From: JAKALD01 sp963817785
Lineage (GTDB): Bacteria > Pseudomonadota > Gammaproteobacteria > Burkholderiales > SG8-39
Direction: 5' to 3'
DNA length: 64,000 nt
Assembly: GCA_963817785.1 (NCBI GenBank)
Contig: CAWFPL010000003.1
Location: forward strand, 310,001 to 374,000
Positions 34,326 to 43,852 of this stretch are shown here, in pieces (within the stretch, counting starts at the first letter, position 1; each line of letters opens with the position of its first letter). The notes under the pieces were generated by a model, which made no database searches, was not told the origin of the DNA, and saw only the letters and a program-made list of their open reading frames with translations. Position numbers and translations under genes: made by a program.

Positions 34326-34834
34326 TCGTCTTCATCGACGAATCGGGCCTGTCGCAGCGCCCCACGCGGGTGCGCACCTGGGCGGTGAGAGGCGAGACTC
34401 CGGTGCTCCAGTTCTGCTTCAACTGGGACCACGTCTCGGTGATCGCCGGAATGCACTATCGCGGCGTGTGCTTTCGGCTTCACGAAGGCTCGGTCAAGAA
34501 AGAGCAGGTCCTCGAGTTCCTCAAGGCGCTCAAAGCCCACTATCGCCGCCGGCTTCTCATCTTGTGGGATGGAGGCAGACCTCACCGCAGTCGCTTGGTG
34601 CGCGACTACGTGGACTCGACCGACGGCGACATCCAGCTCGAGTTCCTGCCCGGCTACGCCCCGGAACTCAACCCCGTGGAGTACCTCTGGGCTTGGCTCA
34701 AGCGCCATGCGCTGGCGAACTTCTGCCCCGAGACGTTGAGCGAACTCCAGCACACCGCTCGCGGCAAGCTGAAATCCGCCCAACGGCGCTCCGCCATCAT
34801 CGCCTCCTGCTGGGAACAGGCTCAACTGTTCTAA
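34304..34834 (+). CDS. IS630 transposase, frame B (DDE part)
   Basis: Read in the -1 frame from the A8 run, it encodes IVFIDESGLSQRPTRVRTW, LLILWDGGRPHRSRLV and FLPGYAPELNPVEYLWAWLK, the three DDE blocks of IS630 transposases. There is no good independent start before the first Asp, so expression should depend on frameshifting. Confidence 0.85.
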   Translation, partial: ARREDRLIVFIDESGLSQRPTRVRTWAVRGETPVLQFCFNWDHVSVIAGMHYRGVCFRLHEGSVKKEQVLEFLKALKAHYRRRLLILWDGGRPHRSRLVRDYVDSTDGDIQLEFLPGYAPELNPVEYLWAWLKRHALANFCPETLSELQHTARGKLKSAQRRSAIIASCWEQAQLF

Positions 34835-34861
34835 TGTCATGCGGTTAGGTAATACTCAATA

Positions 34862-35374
34862 AGTGTCGCGAACGCAACGATGAAGACGGCTCCGCTCAAT
34901 CAGACGCGGATGCGGCACAAAAAAAAGCCCGGGCTGGCATCGCCAAGCCCGGGCCGCATGACCCACCGCCGGGAGGAGGAAAGCGGTGAGAAATACGAAG
35001 CGAATCGTAGCAGTTGCAGACGTCAGGCTTCGTCAATGAAATGTAACGCTACGTAACAGTGAGCACATCGGCTCTTAGCCTTGAGCGCCTGGAGCGGCCG
35101 AGCGGTCGCCTATTACTCTTCGTCGTTAAGAGGAGCGCGCCCCAACACGCTGGGTTTGCGCCGAAATTCCGGGTGCGTTCGACAAGTGGGAACCCGGCTT
35201 CGAGGGACGCCCTCCATCGAACGTTCCGTACGATTCCGCCAGGTCGGACTTCGCACAGCCGCGTGCCGGCGCACCGGCTGCCCAAGTACGGGCCCCGGGT
35301 ATGGGCGGGCCGTTCTGTCGTTCGTGCACCGCAGCGCGCGAGCTCCTCGCGCGGCCCGAAAGAGTCATGCTTTC
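34862..35374. other. Intergenic region with one terminator
   Basis: Apart from the minus-strand terminator at 34919-34954, no gene or repeat is recognised in this region between the second IS630 and the lipoprotein gene. Confidence 0.45.
34919..34954 (-). terminator. Rho-independent terminator on the minus strand
   Basis: On the minus strand the arms GCCCGGGCTTGGC and GCCAGCCCGGGC form a stem with one bulge and a 3-nt loop, followed by eight T. The nearest minus-strand gene upstream is the lipoprotein, about 420 bp away. Confidence 0.75.
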
Positions 35375-35647
35375 TTATTTCTGTTCGCTGGGAGCGGGCG
35401 TCTGCTCGTCGCCTTTCCTCTCTTCCTTCTGCTCCTCTGTGCCCGGCGCAGCACCAGGCTGGCTCTCCGTTTGTGCTGGCTGCGCTTCGCTCGGTGTAGG
35501 CTGGGTCTCCGGTTGCGCCGGCTGTGTTGTTTCTGCGGGTGCAGTGCCCGTCGCGCCGCTCGGCGCCGTGCTCTCAGGGGCGTTGGTCTTGCCACAGGCA
35601 ATCAACGCTAATGCCGCTGTGGCGGCTAACATCAATCGAAGCTTCAT
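35375..35647 (-). CDS. Small Pro/Glu/Gln-rich lipoprotein
   Basis: The ATG at 35647 gives MKLRLMLAATAALALIACGK, a type II signal peptide with lipobox LIAC. The mature about 70 residues are low-complexity (T, P, E, Q, A) and end PSEQK, so the protein is probably a disordered outer- or inner-membrane-anchored lipoprotein. The Asp-avoidance rule does not apply, since +2 is Gly, so outer membrane is favoured. A longer in-frame start at 35689 would not yield a signal peptide at the N terminus. Confidence 0.65.
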   Translation of the reverse strand: MKLRLMLAATAALALIACGKTNAPESTAPSGATGTAPAETTQPAQPETQPTPSEAQPAQTESQPGAAPGTEEQKEERKGDEQTPAPSEQK

Positions 35648-36099
35648 CTTCGGCTCCTGTCCTGGAAGAAGGGGGGCGCAGGCAGGCAACGTAGGGCGGC
35701 CACGGACCAGCCGCAGCCGGAGTATGTTGGTTACCGCTTTGTCTGTTTAACGTAATCGCGCAGCCGCGTATTGACACCTGTCAAACACGGGCTCACTCCC
35801 TTTGCTGATTCCCACCTTTGTTACCGTGGTCGGCGTCAGTAGGCGACAAATCTGCGCTGGCTCACGGGCTTGCCGGGAAGCGGAGGAACAGCCGACGAAC
35901 CCAACTCAGGTCGGCGTTTGTGGGGTCGCAGGACTAGGTCGAGCCCGTCGGGGGTGTAGAGGCGGGCTCCGCGGGCGATGCCGTGGAAACCATCCGAAGG
36001 TCTGCCACACGGCGACGGCAGGCTAGAAAAGCAGCGAGTCTTTTTTTGGAAACGTAAAGGGAAATGTAAACGTCACATATTGCTGCCGCGAACCTAGTA
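35648..36099. other. Intergenic region, no gene seen
   Basis: Lies between the lipoprotein start and the second type of IS21 element. No coding frame or RNA is recognised. The last six bases, CTAGTA (36094-36099), are the IS21 target duplication. Confidence 0.5.
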
Positions 36100-36391
36100 T
36101 GCGGATTTCAGCGATCGCGGACGCTGATTTCAGCGTGATCGCGGACGGTGTTTCATCGTGATCGTGGACGATCAACGGGCCGCGGGAGTGACGGGGTTTA
36201 TCTTATCGTAATCGTCCACGATCAGGTTGAAACGCAGCTCGGTGCCGATGCGCCGAAGGCGGTTCGGTGCTCGTGTCACGGGGCGCAGGCTTGTCCACGG
36301 CGGCGGGCGGCGCCTGCGACGCACGAACGCCGCGGTGGGCAAGCCGTGTGGAGGAGCATGACGTTGGTGCTCGCCGGATTGCGCGAAGCGC

Positions 36392-37132
36392 TCATGCTTT
36401 GCCCTCGTGTTCGCGCATCGACTTGTTGCCCTTCAATGCGATGCGGTGCGCGGCGTGCACGATGCGATCGAGGATGGCGTCGGCCAGCGTCGGGTCGTCG
36501 AGCCAGGCGTGCCAGGAATTGACGGGCAACTGGCTCGTGATGAGCGACGAGCGCGAGCCGACGCGATCGTCGAGGAGCTCGAGCAGGTCGTTGCGCTCGC
36601 CCGGGCCGATCGGGGCGATAGCGAAGTCGTCCAGCGCGAGCAGGTCGATGCGGGCGAGCTGCGCCAGGCGCCGGCCGAAGCTGCCGTCGCCGTGGGCGAC
36701 GCGCAACTCCTCGAGCAGCCGCGGGGCGCGAGCGTAAAGCACGGTGAAGCCCAGGCGGGCTGCCTGCTGAGCGAGCGCGCACGCCAACCAAGTCTTGCCC
36801 GTACCGGTGGCACCGGTGATCAGGACGTTGCGCCCGTGGCGCAGCCAGTCGCCGCCGGCGAGCGCGCTGATCAGCGCCCGATCCAGGCCGCGTGAGACTC
36901 GCCAGTCGATGTCCTCGATGCAAGCGCTCGAGACCTTCAGGCGCGCAGCCTTCAGAAGTCTGGTGAGGCGCTTGGCGTCGCGCCAGTCGAGCTCGCGCTG
37001 CACGAGGAGTGCCAGGCGTTCCTCGAACGGCAGCGCCGCGGCTGCGCTCGTGCTCGCCGGGTCCTCGAGCGCGTGCACGATGCCGTCCAGGCGCAGACTG
37101 CGAAGTTGTTCCAAGGTGTGTTCGTTAAGCAA
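36392..37132 (-). CDS. istB: IS21 helper ATPase IstB (second type)
   Basis: A TTG start at 37132 is chosen because AAGGAGG lies 6 nt upstream and the protein then begins with the standard LNEHTLEQLRSLRLDGI. The 246-residue ATPase has Walker A GATGTGKT and Walker B IDLLALDDFAIAP. It sits 19 nt downstream of istA. Confidence 0.92.
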   Translation of the reverse strand: MLNEHTLEQLRSLRLDGIVHALEDPASTSAAAALPFEERLALLVQRELDWRDAKRLTRLLKAARLKVSSACIEDIDWRVSRGLDRALISALAGGDWLRHGRNVLITGATGTGKTWLACALAQQAARLGFTVLYARAPRLLEELRVAHGDGSFGRRLAQLARIDLLALDDFAIAPIGPGERNDLLELLDDRVGSRSSLITSQLPVNSWHAWLDDPTLADAILDRIVHAAHRIALKGNKSMREHEGKA

Positions 37133-37151
37133 GGTAGGCCTCCTTCGTGGG

Positions 37152-38705
37152 TCAGTGGTAATACTCGGGGCCGCGCACGTTCTCGTGCAGCGGCAGGGTC
37201 TTCTGGGCGGGGGCCTCGGCGCTGGCGCTCTGTCGATCCAGGCCGGCGGCCAAGATCGAGGCGACGCTGCGGTAGGTGGGCGAGCCGATCGCCAGTGCTC
37301 GCGCGCAGGCGGCTTCCAGCCGTTCGGGGCCGAGCTGGCGCACCAGGCGCTTGAGGCCCAGGCACGCACGGTAGCCCTGCTCAGGATGCGGGCGGTGCTC
37401 CAGCTGCCAGCGCACGAGCGCCGCGCACTGCGCGCCGATGCGCTCGCCCCAGGCAATGAGCTTGGCCGGGGTCCACTCCAGGTGCGCGCGGTGCGAGGCC
37501 GGCATGTGCTCGGGCAGCGTCGTGTGCCTGCCCTGCAGGCGGCTATAGACGTGGCAGGCCACGCGGCTCTGGCCGAGGAACGCCTCGACCGTGGTGTCGG
37601 TCACGCGCACCTCGAGCTGGGCGTGCACCAGCCGATGCGGCACGCTGTAGAAGTGCCGATCGACCTCGAAGTGGTAGTCGATGTTCACGCGTGCGCGCAC
37701 GAAGCGCGCGATCACCATGCGCGTGGCCGGCAGCGGCTTGAGCGCCGCACGATCCAGCGCCTCGAAGGCGCTTCGCCGAGTCCCGGGCAGCTTCTTGAAG
37801 GGCCGCGCGTTCAACTGCACGAGCAGCTCGGCGATCGCCGCGTTCGCCTCGGCCAGGCTGAACAGGCGCCGGTGGCGCAGGCGCGCGAGGATCCAGCGCT
37901 CGACCACTTGCACGCCCACCTCGACCTTGGGCTTGTCGCGGGGATGCGCGGGCCGCGCCGGAAGCACGACCGTCGCGTAGTGGGCGCAGAACTCCTCGAC
38001 CAGCCGGCTCGAGGTCGGCTCGTAGCGGTCGGGGTGCGCAATGAGCGCGCGCGTCTGGTCGGGCACGATCAGCCGCGTCACGCCGCCGATGAACTCCAGC
38101 GCCGCAATCAGTGCCCCGATCCAGTCGGCCGCCGTCTGCGTGGCGGTGGCACACGCGTAGGTGAAGTTCGACGCCCCCAGCACCGCGACGAACACCTGCG
38201 CGGGCCGGATCTCGCCGGTGTCGGCGTCGATGATCGGAAGCGTCTGGCCAGCGTAGTCGACGAACAACCGCTCGCCGGCGGGGTGGGTCTGGCGCATCGA
38301 GCGCTTCAGGCGCGCCGCCCAGGCGCGATACTTCACGCAGAAGCTCGTGTACTTGTAGGCCGATTCGCCCGCCTGGGCGTGCGCGCGCTGGTACTCCTCC
38401 CAGAGCAGCTGCAGCGTCACCCCGGGGCGCTTGAGCTCCTGGTGGATGAGGGCGTAGTCGGGCTCGAGCTGGTGGCTGGAGCGCGCGACCGGCGCTCGGT
38501 AGAGCCGGTGCTCGAGCTCCTCGTCCGAGAGCGTCTGGGCCAGCGCCCAGTCCACGCCGGCGGCGCGCGCGAGCAGCACGATCTTGCCCACCGTGGCCTT
38601 GGCCATCGGGATGGCGCGGGCCACTTGGGCGTAGCTCAGGCCTGCTTCGAGGTGCAGGCGAAGGGTCTGTCGAATCTGGCGCATCGTGATCCTGGGTGTG
38701 GGCAT
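37152..38705 (-). CDS. istA: IS21 transposase IstA (second type)
   Basis: The 517-residue transposase has a helix-turn-helix (LSYAQVARAIPMAKATVGKI) and DDE residues in RLFVDYAGQTLPI, LIVPDQTRALIAH and KPKVEVGVQVVERWILAR. It appears intact and is only distantly like the other IS21 pair. Confidence 0.95.
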   Translation of the reverse strand: MPTPRITMRQIRQTLRLHLEAGLSYAQVARAIPMAKATVGKIVLLARAAGVDWALAQTLSDEELEHRLYRAPVARSSHQLEPDYALIHQELKRPGVTLQLLWEEYQRAHAQAGESAYKYTSFCVKYRAWAARLKRSMRQTHPAGERLFVDYAGQTLPIIDADTGEIRPAQVFVAVLGASNFTYACATATQTAADWIGALIAALEFIGGVTRLIVPDQTRALIAHPDRYEPTSSRLVEEFCAHYATVVLPARPAHPRDKPKVEVGVQVVERWILARLRHRRLFSLAEANAAIAELLVQLNARPFKKLPGTRRSAFEALDRAALKPLPATRMVIARFVRARVNIDYHFEVDRHFYSVPHRLVHAQLEVRVTDTTVEAFLGQSRVACHVYSRLQGRHTTLPEHMPASHRAHLEWTPAKLIAWGERIGAQCAALVRWQLEHRPHPEQGYRACLGLKRLVRQLGPERLEAACARALAIGSPTYRSVASILAAGLDRQSASAEAPAQKTLPLHENVRGPEYYH

Positions 38706-38994
38706 GACCGTCCGAAAAAATCGGCCAGCATGCCTGACAGTCAGGTCACTCGCGCGCCCCGCGATCGTCCACGATCAGCTTGAAACGCCGTCCACGATCA
38801 GTCTGAAACGGCGTCTACGATCAGCCTGAATTGCCGTCTACGATCCTCTGAAATGACCGTCTACGATGGGCTGAAATACGCACTAGTACATTGGGCAAGA
38901 GTTGCACGGCAGGCGAAAACAACAAAGGGGAACACTCAACGGAAGACGCGAGGCGTCACTGCCTCAAACTTGTGCAGTGGAGGGGGAAGAAGTC

Positions 38995-39483
38995 GTGACC
39001 CACAATCTGTTTGTTTCCCGTCGGCCAGACGCGGCCACCGGGAGCGACGTCGCAATCGCTACGGCAATTCGGAATCGCGGTGCGTCGATGCAACTGCAAG
39101 ACTCATGTTGGTACACGAAGTCCTTGCAGTCAGCGTCGGAGGCCGCGGCCTCGGTGTGGTCTGCCATGCAGTCGGTAGGGTCCTTGGCAATCGTCGACGC
39201 GAGCGACGGTGAGGCGGCGTGGCGGAACCTGAGCCCGGAGTCCGCCGAGTTCCTCAGGGAGCATTGGAGAGAGCAGCTCCTCGGTCATGCGGCCTCGTCC
39301 GCGTCTGGGAAAGGCAATTCGCAGAGAAGCGGACCGGGCTATAGGCTTCCTGCACCTGCGAGAAAACCACGTGCAACGAAGCGCTTAGTGATGTGCCACT
39401 GCACTGCAGCCGCGTGGTCGGGGTTCTTGTCTAATGACGTGGCACGTCTCCTCCAGATAAGGCTTCGCCGTGGCGCCTCCTGA
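38995..39483 (+). CDS. SinR/Cas2-like small protein 1
   Basis: The GTG at 38995 follows GGAGGGGGA and gives 162 residues. The first about 95 residues follow the SinR-family (Cas2-like ferredoxin fold) layout: strand HNLFVSRRP, helix DVAIATAIRNRGAS, strand DSCWYTKSLQSASEAAASVW, and strand SLAIVDASDGEAAWRNL. The C-terminal tail is not conserved. The gene at 40152 has the same layout. Function unknown; SinR-like genes are often found on mobile elements. It overlaps the next gene by 14 nt. Confidence 0.5.
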   Translation: MTHNLFVSRRPDAATGSDVAIATAIRNRGASMQLQDSCWYTKSLQSASEAAASVWSAMQSVGSLAIVDASDGEAAWRNLSPESAEFLREHWREQLLGHAASSASGKGNSQRSGPGYRLPAPARKPRATKRLVMCHCTAAAWSGFLSNDVARLLQIRLRRGAS

Positions 39484-39979
39484 GCAACGTCCGATGGGTT
39501 CTCCGCCCGCCCAGGGTCGGATTTCCCACCTTGTTGAGCTGCTGGCTTCCTTTTTGCGTGCCGGACCGCCGGCAGCGAAACCGCATGGAGCGTCGGTAGA
39601 CGGCGGGCTCGACAAAGTGATATTCGAGCGCGCCGGCTTCTGGCTGGCCGCCCCAAATGTTCTCAACGAAAGGGGGCTCCCGCTTATCGGGTTCACCGTC
39701 CGTAATGGCAGCTGGTTGCTCATCTCGTCCATGGATGTTCATGCCGCGCTTCACCTTGACGGAGAAGCGCACCCCTCGGCGACAGGCGTCGTTCGCATTC
39801 GCTGTGACGTTCCAAATGGCTTGCAGGCGGGCGGCACATTTTCAGGCGTCGCGAAGATGCTCATGCTATCGAACGACGACTGGGTTGCAGCGCGTGTGCT
39901 CAACACCTCGGCTCGAGAAGTGCGCCTGAAGCTCTCAACGGCCTATGATGTGGAAGGCAAAGTCATTAAGGACGGTTGA
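39470..39979 (+). CDS. Hypothetical protein, 169 residues
   Basis: Starts at GTG 39470, overlapping the SinR-like gene by 14 nt, which implies coupled translation. It contains a helix (HLVELLASFLRA), then a beta-rich part (GFWLAAPNVLNERGLPLIGF and onward to AKMLMLSNDDWVAARVLN). No family recognised. Between two SinR-like genes, so a shared role is possible. Confidence 0.45.
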   Translation: MAPPEQRPMGSPPAQGRISHLVELLASFLRAGPPAAKPHGASVDGGLDKVIFERAGFWLAAPNVLNERGLPLIGFTVRNGSWLLISSMDVHAALHLDGEAHPSATGVVRIRCDVPNGLQAGGTFSGVAKMLMLSNDDWVAARVLNTSAREVRLKLSTAYDVEGKVIKDG

Positions 39980-40151
39980 GGCCTTAGGCAATGGTTCAGC
40001 CGACAAGGTGGAGTCCGTTCTTTGCGGACGGTTCCGACGCCGACTGGACCATTCAGGGTCAGCGTGCGACTGCGCACTCGCAAGTGCGATTTACCACCAA
40101 TAAGGAGAATCCAACATGTATCAGCATCCTTGAGACGTAAAGGCGAAAGCC

Positions 40152-40577
40152 ATGTTACTTGTATCATTCGAGCTGCACTCGCCAAACAGAAATTATCTCG
40201 ATGTAGAAAAGGCAATTGCTTCCCTTGGCGACGGTATTCGCGCCCACACCTACTTTTGGTGCATAGAGTCTCCCCTGACTGCCACAGACGCCGCAATCAG
40301 GCTCTGGCAGGTGATGGACGAGCGGGACTCGGTCTTGGTTGTTGACAGCAGCAACCACGAGGCTGCCTGGAAGCATTTGCCGCACGATGTCGCAGGGTTC
40401 ATCAAAGAACGCTTGCACCCTGAGGAGCGGACCGGAGCGGGGAAGCGGCTTCATTTAGCACCAATGCCGCCAGTGCGTCGGCAGGAATCCGCCCTCTTGC
40501 GCACACATCGCCCGGCATCAGGAAGTGAAGAAGAGCCGCTCGCTCGGAGCGGCGAGTCGGATTCGCGAAGTCCTTGA
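40152..40577 (+). CDS. SinR/Cas2-like small protein 2
   Basis: 141 residues from ATG 40152. MLLVSFELHSPNRNYLDVEK, AIASLGDGIRAHTYFWCIES, AAIRLWQVMDERDSVLVVDS and HEAAWKHL follow the beta-alpha-beta pattern of SinR-family proteins, where the first strand reads like LISYDLNKPG. The fold is that of Cas2, but no CRISPR array or other cas gene is present. The tail from residue 100 is Arg/Ser/Pro-rich and not conserved. Confidence 0.6.
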   Translation: MLLVSFELHSPNRNYLDVEKAIASLGDGIRAHTYFWCIESPLTATDAAIRLWQVMDERDSVLVVDSSNHEAAWKHLPHDVAGFIKERLHPEERTGAGKRLHLAPMPPVRRQESALLRTHRPASGSEEEPLARSGESDSRSP

Positions 40578-40909
40578 CTTAACTGTGTGCGATGAGCATG
40601 AGGGAGACTTCGGAAGCCGCGCACCTCGCAATTGCCAGCACACATCTTGGGAATGCGTTTTCGAAGCGGGAAGCGAACGACCTGTAAAGCGGTTTTCGGG
40701 TGCACCGTCTCACCGCGCAGCTGGAGCAACGCGAGCCGACCTGCCGGTTCGCACGGGGCGAGGCTCTGTAGAATTGCTGACGTCTCTGGCGTAATCGACG
40801 TGTGACGTCCACGAATTAGTTCCCGGGTAGCAGCATGGGCGCGTCACAATGATTGCCCAACGAGGGTTGCGTTTGCAAAGGATAGCCCGACGCGAGGCCG
40901 GGCCTGAAA
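40578..40909. other. Intergenic region, no gene seen
   Basis: Follows the second SinR-like gene. No coding frame or structure is supported. Its last bases (GAGGCCGGGC...) repeat the sequence just before 29126, the 3' flank of the helical-family gene, so the duplication includes non-coding DNA. Confidence 0.45.
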
Positions 40910-41362
40910 TCAGTTGCTAAGTTGGCTGCGTACCCCCTCAGCCCAAGCAATTGCCACAGGCACCGCTACGGGGAGGGTGCCTGGCTCGACGTACTGCTCG
41001 GCTACGACCCAGCGCAGCAGTCGCAGGCCGAGCATCGTGTCCTGCTCGCTAAGGCCTCCAGCTCGTGCGGCACCACTTAGCGCCGCCTGCAGCATCTGGC
41101 AGGCGCTGGCGGCGCGCGATAGCCAGAAGCGCCGCGTAGCCGCTATCGAACGCCGCCGCGATTCTAGTCGGCAGCCCAGACGTCGGCTCTCGAGCATCTC
41201 GAAGCTTTAGTGCGGAGAACTCGATAAGCGCCTCGATGAGCTGTTCCCGGCTGACCTCGCCTGTCCCCGTGTCGAGACCAAAAGCGCCGTAGGGATTGGG
41301 CAACCGTAGTACTTGGGTGGCGAGCTGTGTTCCCGCCGACAGCATATTCATCGCAATCCAGA
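40910..41362 (-). pseudogene. Unknown helical-family protein (paralogue C), truncated and frameshifted
   Basis: Closely similar to the 3' half of the gene at 29126-30022 (IEFSALKLRDAREP, LPTRIAAAFDSGYAALLAIA, then LGLRLLRWVVAEQYVEPGT). A deletion of about 14 nt near 41090, between two CCT/CTG repeats, shifts the frame and removes the HPNEA block. The 5' part is replaced by IS21 copy 2, which begins at 41363 just after the codons for IAM. Confidence 0.8.
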
Positions 41363-41860
41363 TGTTAACGGGGGTCGAGAACCGCGTGTTGCTGGGGTTT
41401 GACGCGCAGCGCCCCTAAAATCCTTCGCCGCGTAGGTTCGATGAATTTCTGATCGTGCGCTCACCCGCGCAGGGATATCCACGGCGGCGCGCGGGCGGCG
41501 ATCAAGACGCACGCGAACGCGTGCCGCGGTGGATATCCCGTCGGCGCGCTGCCCGTTGCCCAATTTGCCCGGTGAGATGGGTTCGACGCCTGAGCGGGCG
41601 GCGCAATGCTCTGAGGTGTTGTACCTTGGGTCTCGAGGCTGTGATGAGCGGCTCGCTCGATCGGCTGGGCCGATCGGCCAAGGCCGCGGGCTCGCGCTAT
41701 TCTTGAGCGCAGACGCCGCAAAAACGAAGGCCCGGGCGAGTTCCTGGAAGAACCCCGGGCCTTCTACACGGGCGGCGCACGCGAAGCGCGCGCGCGTCGT
41801 CTGCATTGCCTTTATGCCCGCAATGCACGGCGTTGTCCAGTCCTTGCCTGGAACGCGTGC

Positions 41861-42295
41861 ATGGCGGCGGTGCCCGAGGCGTCTCATCGGCTCTACAACT
41901 GCCGGCGTTGCGGCGAGCAGGTGCAGGTGTGCCGGGGCTGCGACCACGGCAACATCTACTGCGCCGGGGGGTGCGCGGCGCTTCGCCGGCGCGAGTCGTT
42001 ACGCCGCGCCGGGCAGCGCTACCAGTTGAGCTTCCGCGGGGCGTGCCGCCACGCGGCGCGCCAGCGGACCTGGCGCATGCGCCAAGCCCATAAAGTGACG
42101 CATCAGGGTTCCCCTCGTGCCGCCTTGGCTGCCACAGTGGTGGCTACTTCGCTTGACAGCACAAGGCTGGTACATGATGGCCAAAGTCCGCCGGTTGGAT
42201 CGCGCACCTTGCCGGGCGCGGGGCCGCGCTGCAGTTTCTGCGCTCGGGCGCTCTCGGCCTTCGCACGGTTGGGAGCGTTACGCGGCGGACCATAA
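41861..42295 (+). CDS. IS21 passenger zinc-ribbon protein (copy 2)
   Basis: Same protein as at 21065-21499, with Arg changed to Gly in the second CxxC (CRGC). The remaining Cys pairs and the KVTHQGS end are kept. It ends 15 nt before istA. Confidence 0.6.
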   Translation: MAAVPEASHRLYNCRRCGEQVQVCRGCDHGNIYCAGGCAALRRRESLRRAGQRYQLSFRGACRHAARQRTWRMRQAHKVTHQGSPRAALAATVVATSLDSTRLVHDGQSPPVGSRTLPGAGPRCSFCARALSAFARLGALRGGP

Positions 42296-42310
42296 AGAGG
42301 GCTGCGCGCC

Positions 42311-43852
42311 ATGATCCCGCGCGCGCTCGAAGCCGAGATCCTGCGCCTGCATCACACCGAGCACTGGCCCGTGGGCACAATCGCTCGGCAGCTTCGCGTG
42401 CACCACGGCACCGTGCGCCGCGTGCTCGCTCAAGCCGGCGTGCTGACGGCCCCGCGCACAGCGCGCGCCTCGATCGTCGAGCCCTATGTCGGCTTCATCA
42501 CCGAGACGCTCGCCAAGTATCCGACACTACGTGCCTCGCGCCTGTACGCGATGGTGCGCAGCCGCGGCTATCCGGGCGCTGCGGATCACTTCCGCGCGAT
42601 CGTGGCGCGGCTGCGCCCACGGCCGGCGGCCGAAGCCTATCTGCGGCTACGCACATTGCCGGGGGACCAAGGCCAGACTGACTGGGCTCACTTCGGCAAG
42701 CTCGCCGTGGGCCGCGCCGTGCGTCCTCTGATGGCCTTCGTGATGGTGCTCTCGTACTCGCGGATGCTGTTCCTGCGCTTTTATCTGGGCGCCTCGATGA
42801 GCGAGTTCCTGCGCGGCCATGTGGAGGCGTTCGCGTATTTCAACTCCGTGCCGCGTGTCTTGCTCTACGATAATCTTAAGAGCGCCGTGCTCGAGCGCGT
42901 CGATCAGGCGATTCGCTTCCATCCGAAGTTGCTCGAGCTGGCCGCCCATTACCGGTTCCAGCCGCGGCCCGTGGCGGTGGCGCGCGGAAATGAAAAAGGG
43001 CGCGTGGAGCGCTCGATTCGTTTTGCCCGCGAGGCGTTCTTCGCCGGGCGCACGTTCCGCGATCTCGAGGATCTGAACGCGCAAGCGCTTGCGTGGTGCG
43101 CGGGGGCGGCCGCCGAGCGGCCCTGCCCCGAGGATCGTACGCGCAGCGTGCGCGAGGTGTTCGAGGAGGAGCGCTCCTGTCTTCTCGCCTTGCCTGATAA
43201 CCCGTTCCCGTGCGAAGCGAGAATCGAGGCGAGCGTGCATAAGACGCCTTACGTGCGCTTTGACTGGAACGAGTACTCGATTCCTCACACGCACGTCAAC
43301 CGCACCCTGGTCGTGCTCGCCACGCTCCAGAGCGTGCGCATCCTCGAGGGCGCTCAAGTCCTCGCCACTCACCCCAGAAGCTTCGATCGCGGTGTGCAAA
43401 TCGAGGACCCGAAGCATCTCGAAGCGCTCGTCGCCCAAAAGCGCGCCGCCCGAGCGCATCGCGCGCAGGACCGCCTGCAGCACGCCGCCCCCAGTGCGAA
43501 GGCCCTGTTCCTGCGTGCCGCTGAGCGCGGCGCTCATCTGGGCGTGCTCACCCGGGGGCTACTGCAGTTGCTCGACAGCCACGGCGCCCAGGCCCTCGAG
43601 GCGGCGATCGCCGCCGCGCTCGCCGAAGACGCCGCTCACCTCGGGGCCGTGCGCCACTTCATCGACGCCCATGCCCATGCGCGCGGCGAGCGCCCGCCCA
43701 TTGCGGTCGCGCTGCCCAAGGACCCGCGGCTCGAGCACTTGAGCGTGCGCTCGCAGCCCTTAAGCGATTACGAACGACTCGCCGAAGGAGTCCCCGATGA
43801 ACGCCCCGAGCGATCGAATCCCGAGCACACCGACGACGAACCTCAGTCTTGA
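42311..43852 (+). CDS. istA: IS21 transposase IstA (copy 2)
   Basis: 513 residues, the same protein as at 19508-21049, with the helix-turn-helix and the three DDE blocks intact. Both copies could therefore supply transposase. Confidence 0.95.
   Translation: MIPRALEAEILRLHHTEHWPVGTIARQLRVHHGTVRRVLAQAGVLTAPRTARASIVEPYVGFITETLAKYPTLRASRLYAMVRSRGYPGAADHFRAIVARLRPRPAAEAYLRLRTLPGDQGQTDWAHFGKLAVGRAVRPLMAFVMVLSYSRMLFLRFYLGASMSEFLRGHVEAFAYFNSVPRVLLYDNLKSAVLERVDQAIRFHPKLLELAAHYRFQPRPVAVARGNEKGRVERSIRFAREAFFAGRTFRDLEDLNAQALAWCAGAAAERPCPEDRTRSVREVFEEERSCLLALPDNPFPCEARIEASVHKTPYVRFDWNEYSIPHTHVNRTLVVLATLQSVRILEGAQVLATHPRSFDRGVQIEDPKHLEALVAQKRAARAHRAQDRLQHAAPSAKALFLRAAERGAHLGVLTRGLLQLLDSHGAQALEAAIAAALAEDAAHLGAVRHFIDAHAHARGERPPIAVALPKDPRLEHLSVRSQPLSDYERLAEGVPDERPERSNPEHTDDEPQS

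Larger units (their letters stand above)
33755..34861 (+). mobile_element. IS630-family insertion sequence 2 (two-frame transposase)
   Basis: Terminal inverted repeats are TATTGAGTATTTCCTAACC at 33755 and TATTGAGTATTACCTAACC read inward from 34861; they differ at one base and include the TA target dinucleotide. The element is 1,107 bp and different in sequence from the IS630 at 27601. Confidence 0.92.
36100..38882 (-). mobile_element. IS21-family insertion sequence, second type (2,783 bp)
   Basis: The ends read TGCGGATTTCAG and, inward from the other end, TGCGTATTTCAG. The perfect 6-bp target duplication CTAGTA flanks it (36094-36099 and 38883-38888). Each end holds several copies of a repeat of the type TTTCAGnnnGATCGTGGACG, as IS21 elements have multiple transposase-binding sites. 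It carries istA and istB. Confidence 0.94.

Noticed and set aside
38995..40577. CRISPR-Cas locus, suggested by Cas2-like proteins
   Set aside because: No direct-repeat array and no cas1 or effector gene is present anywhere in the window.
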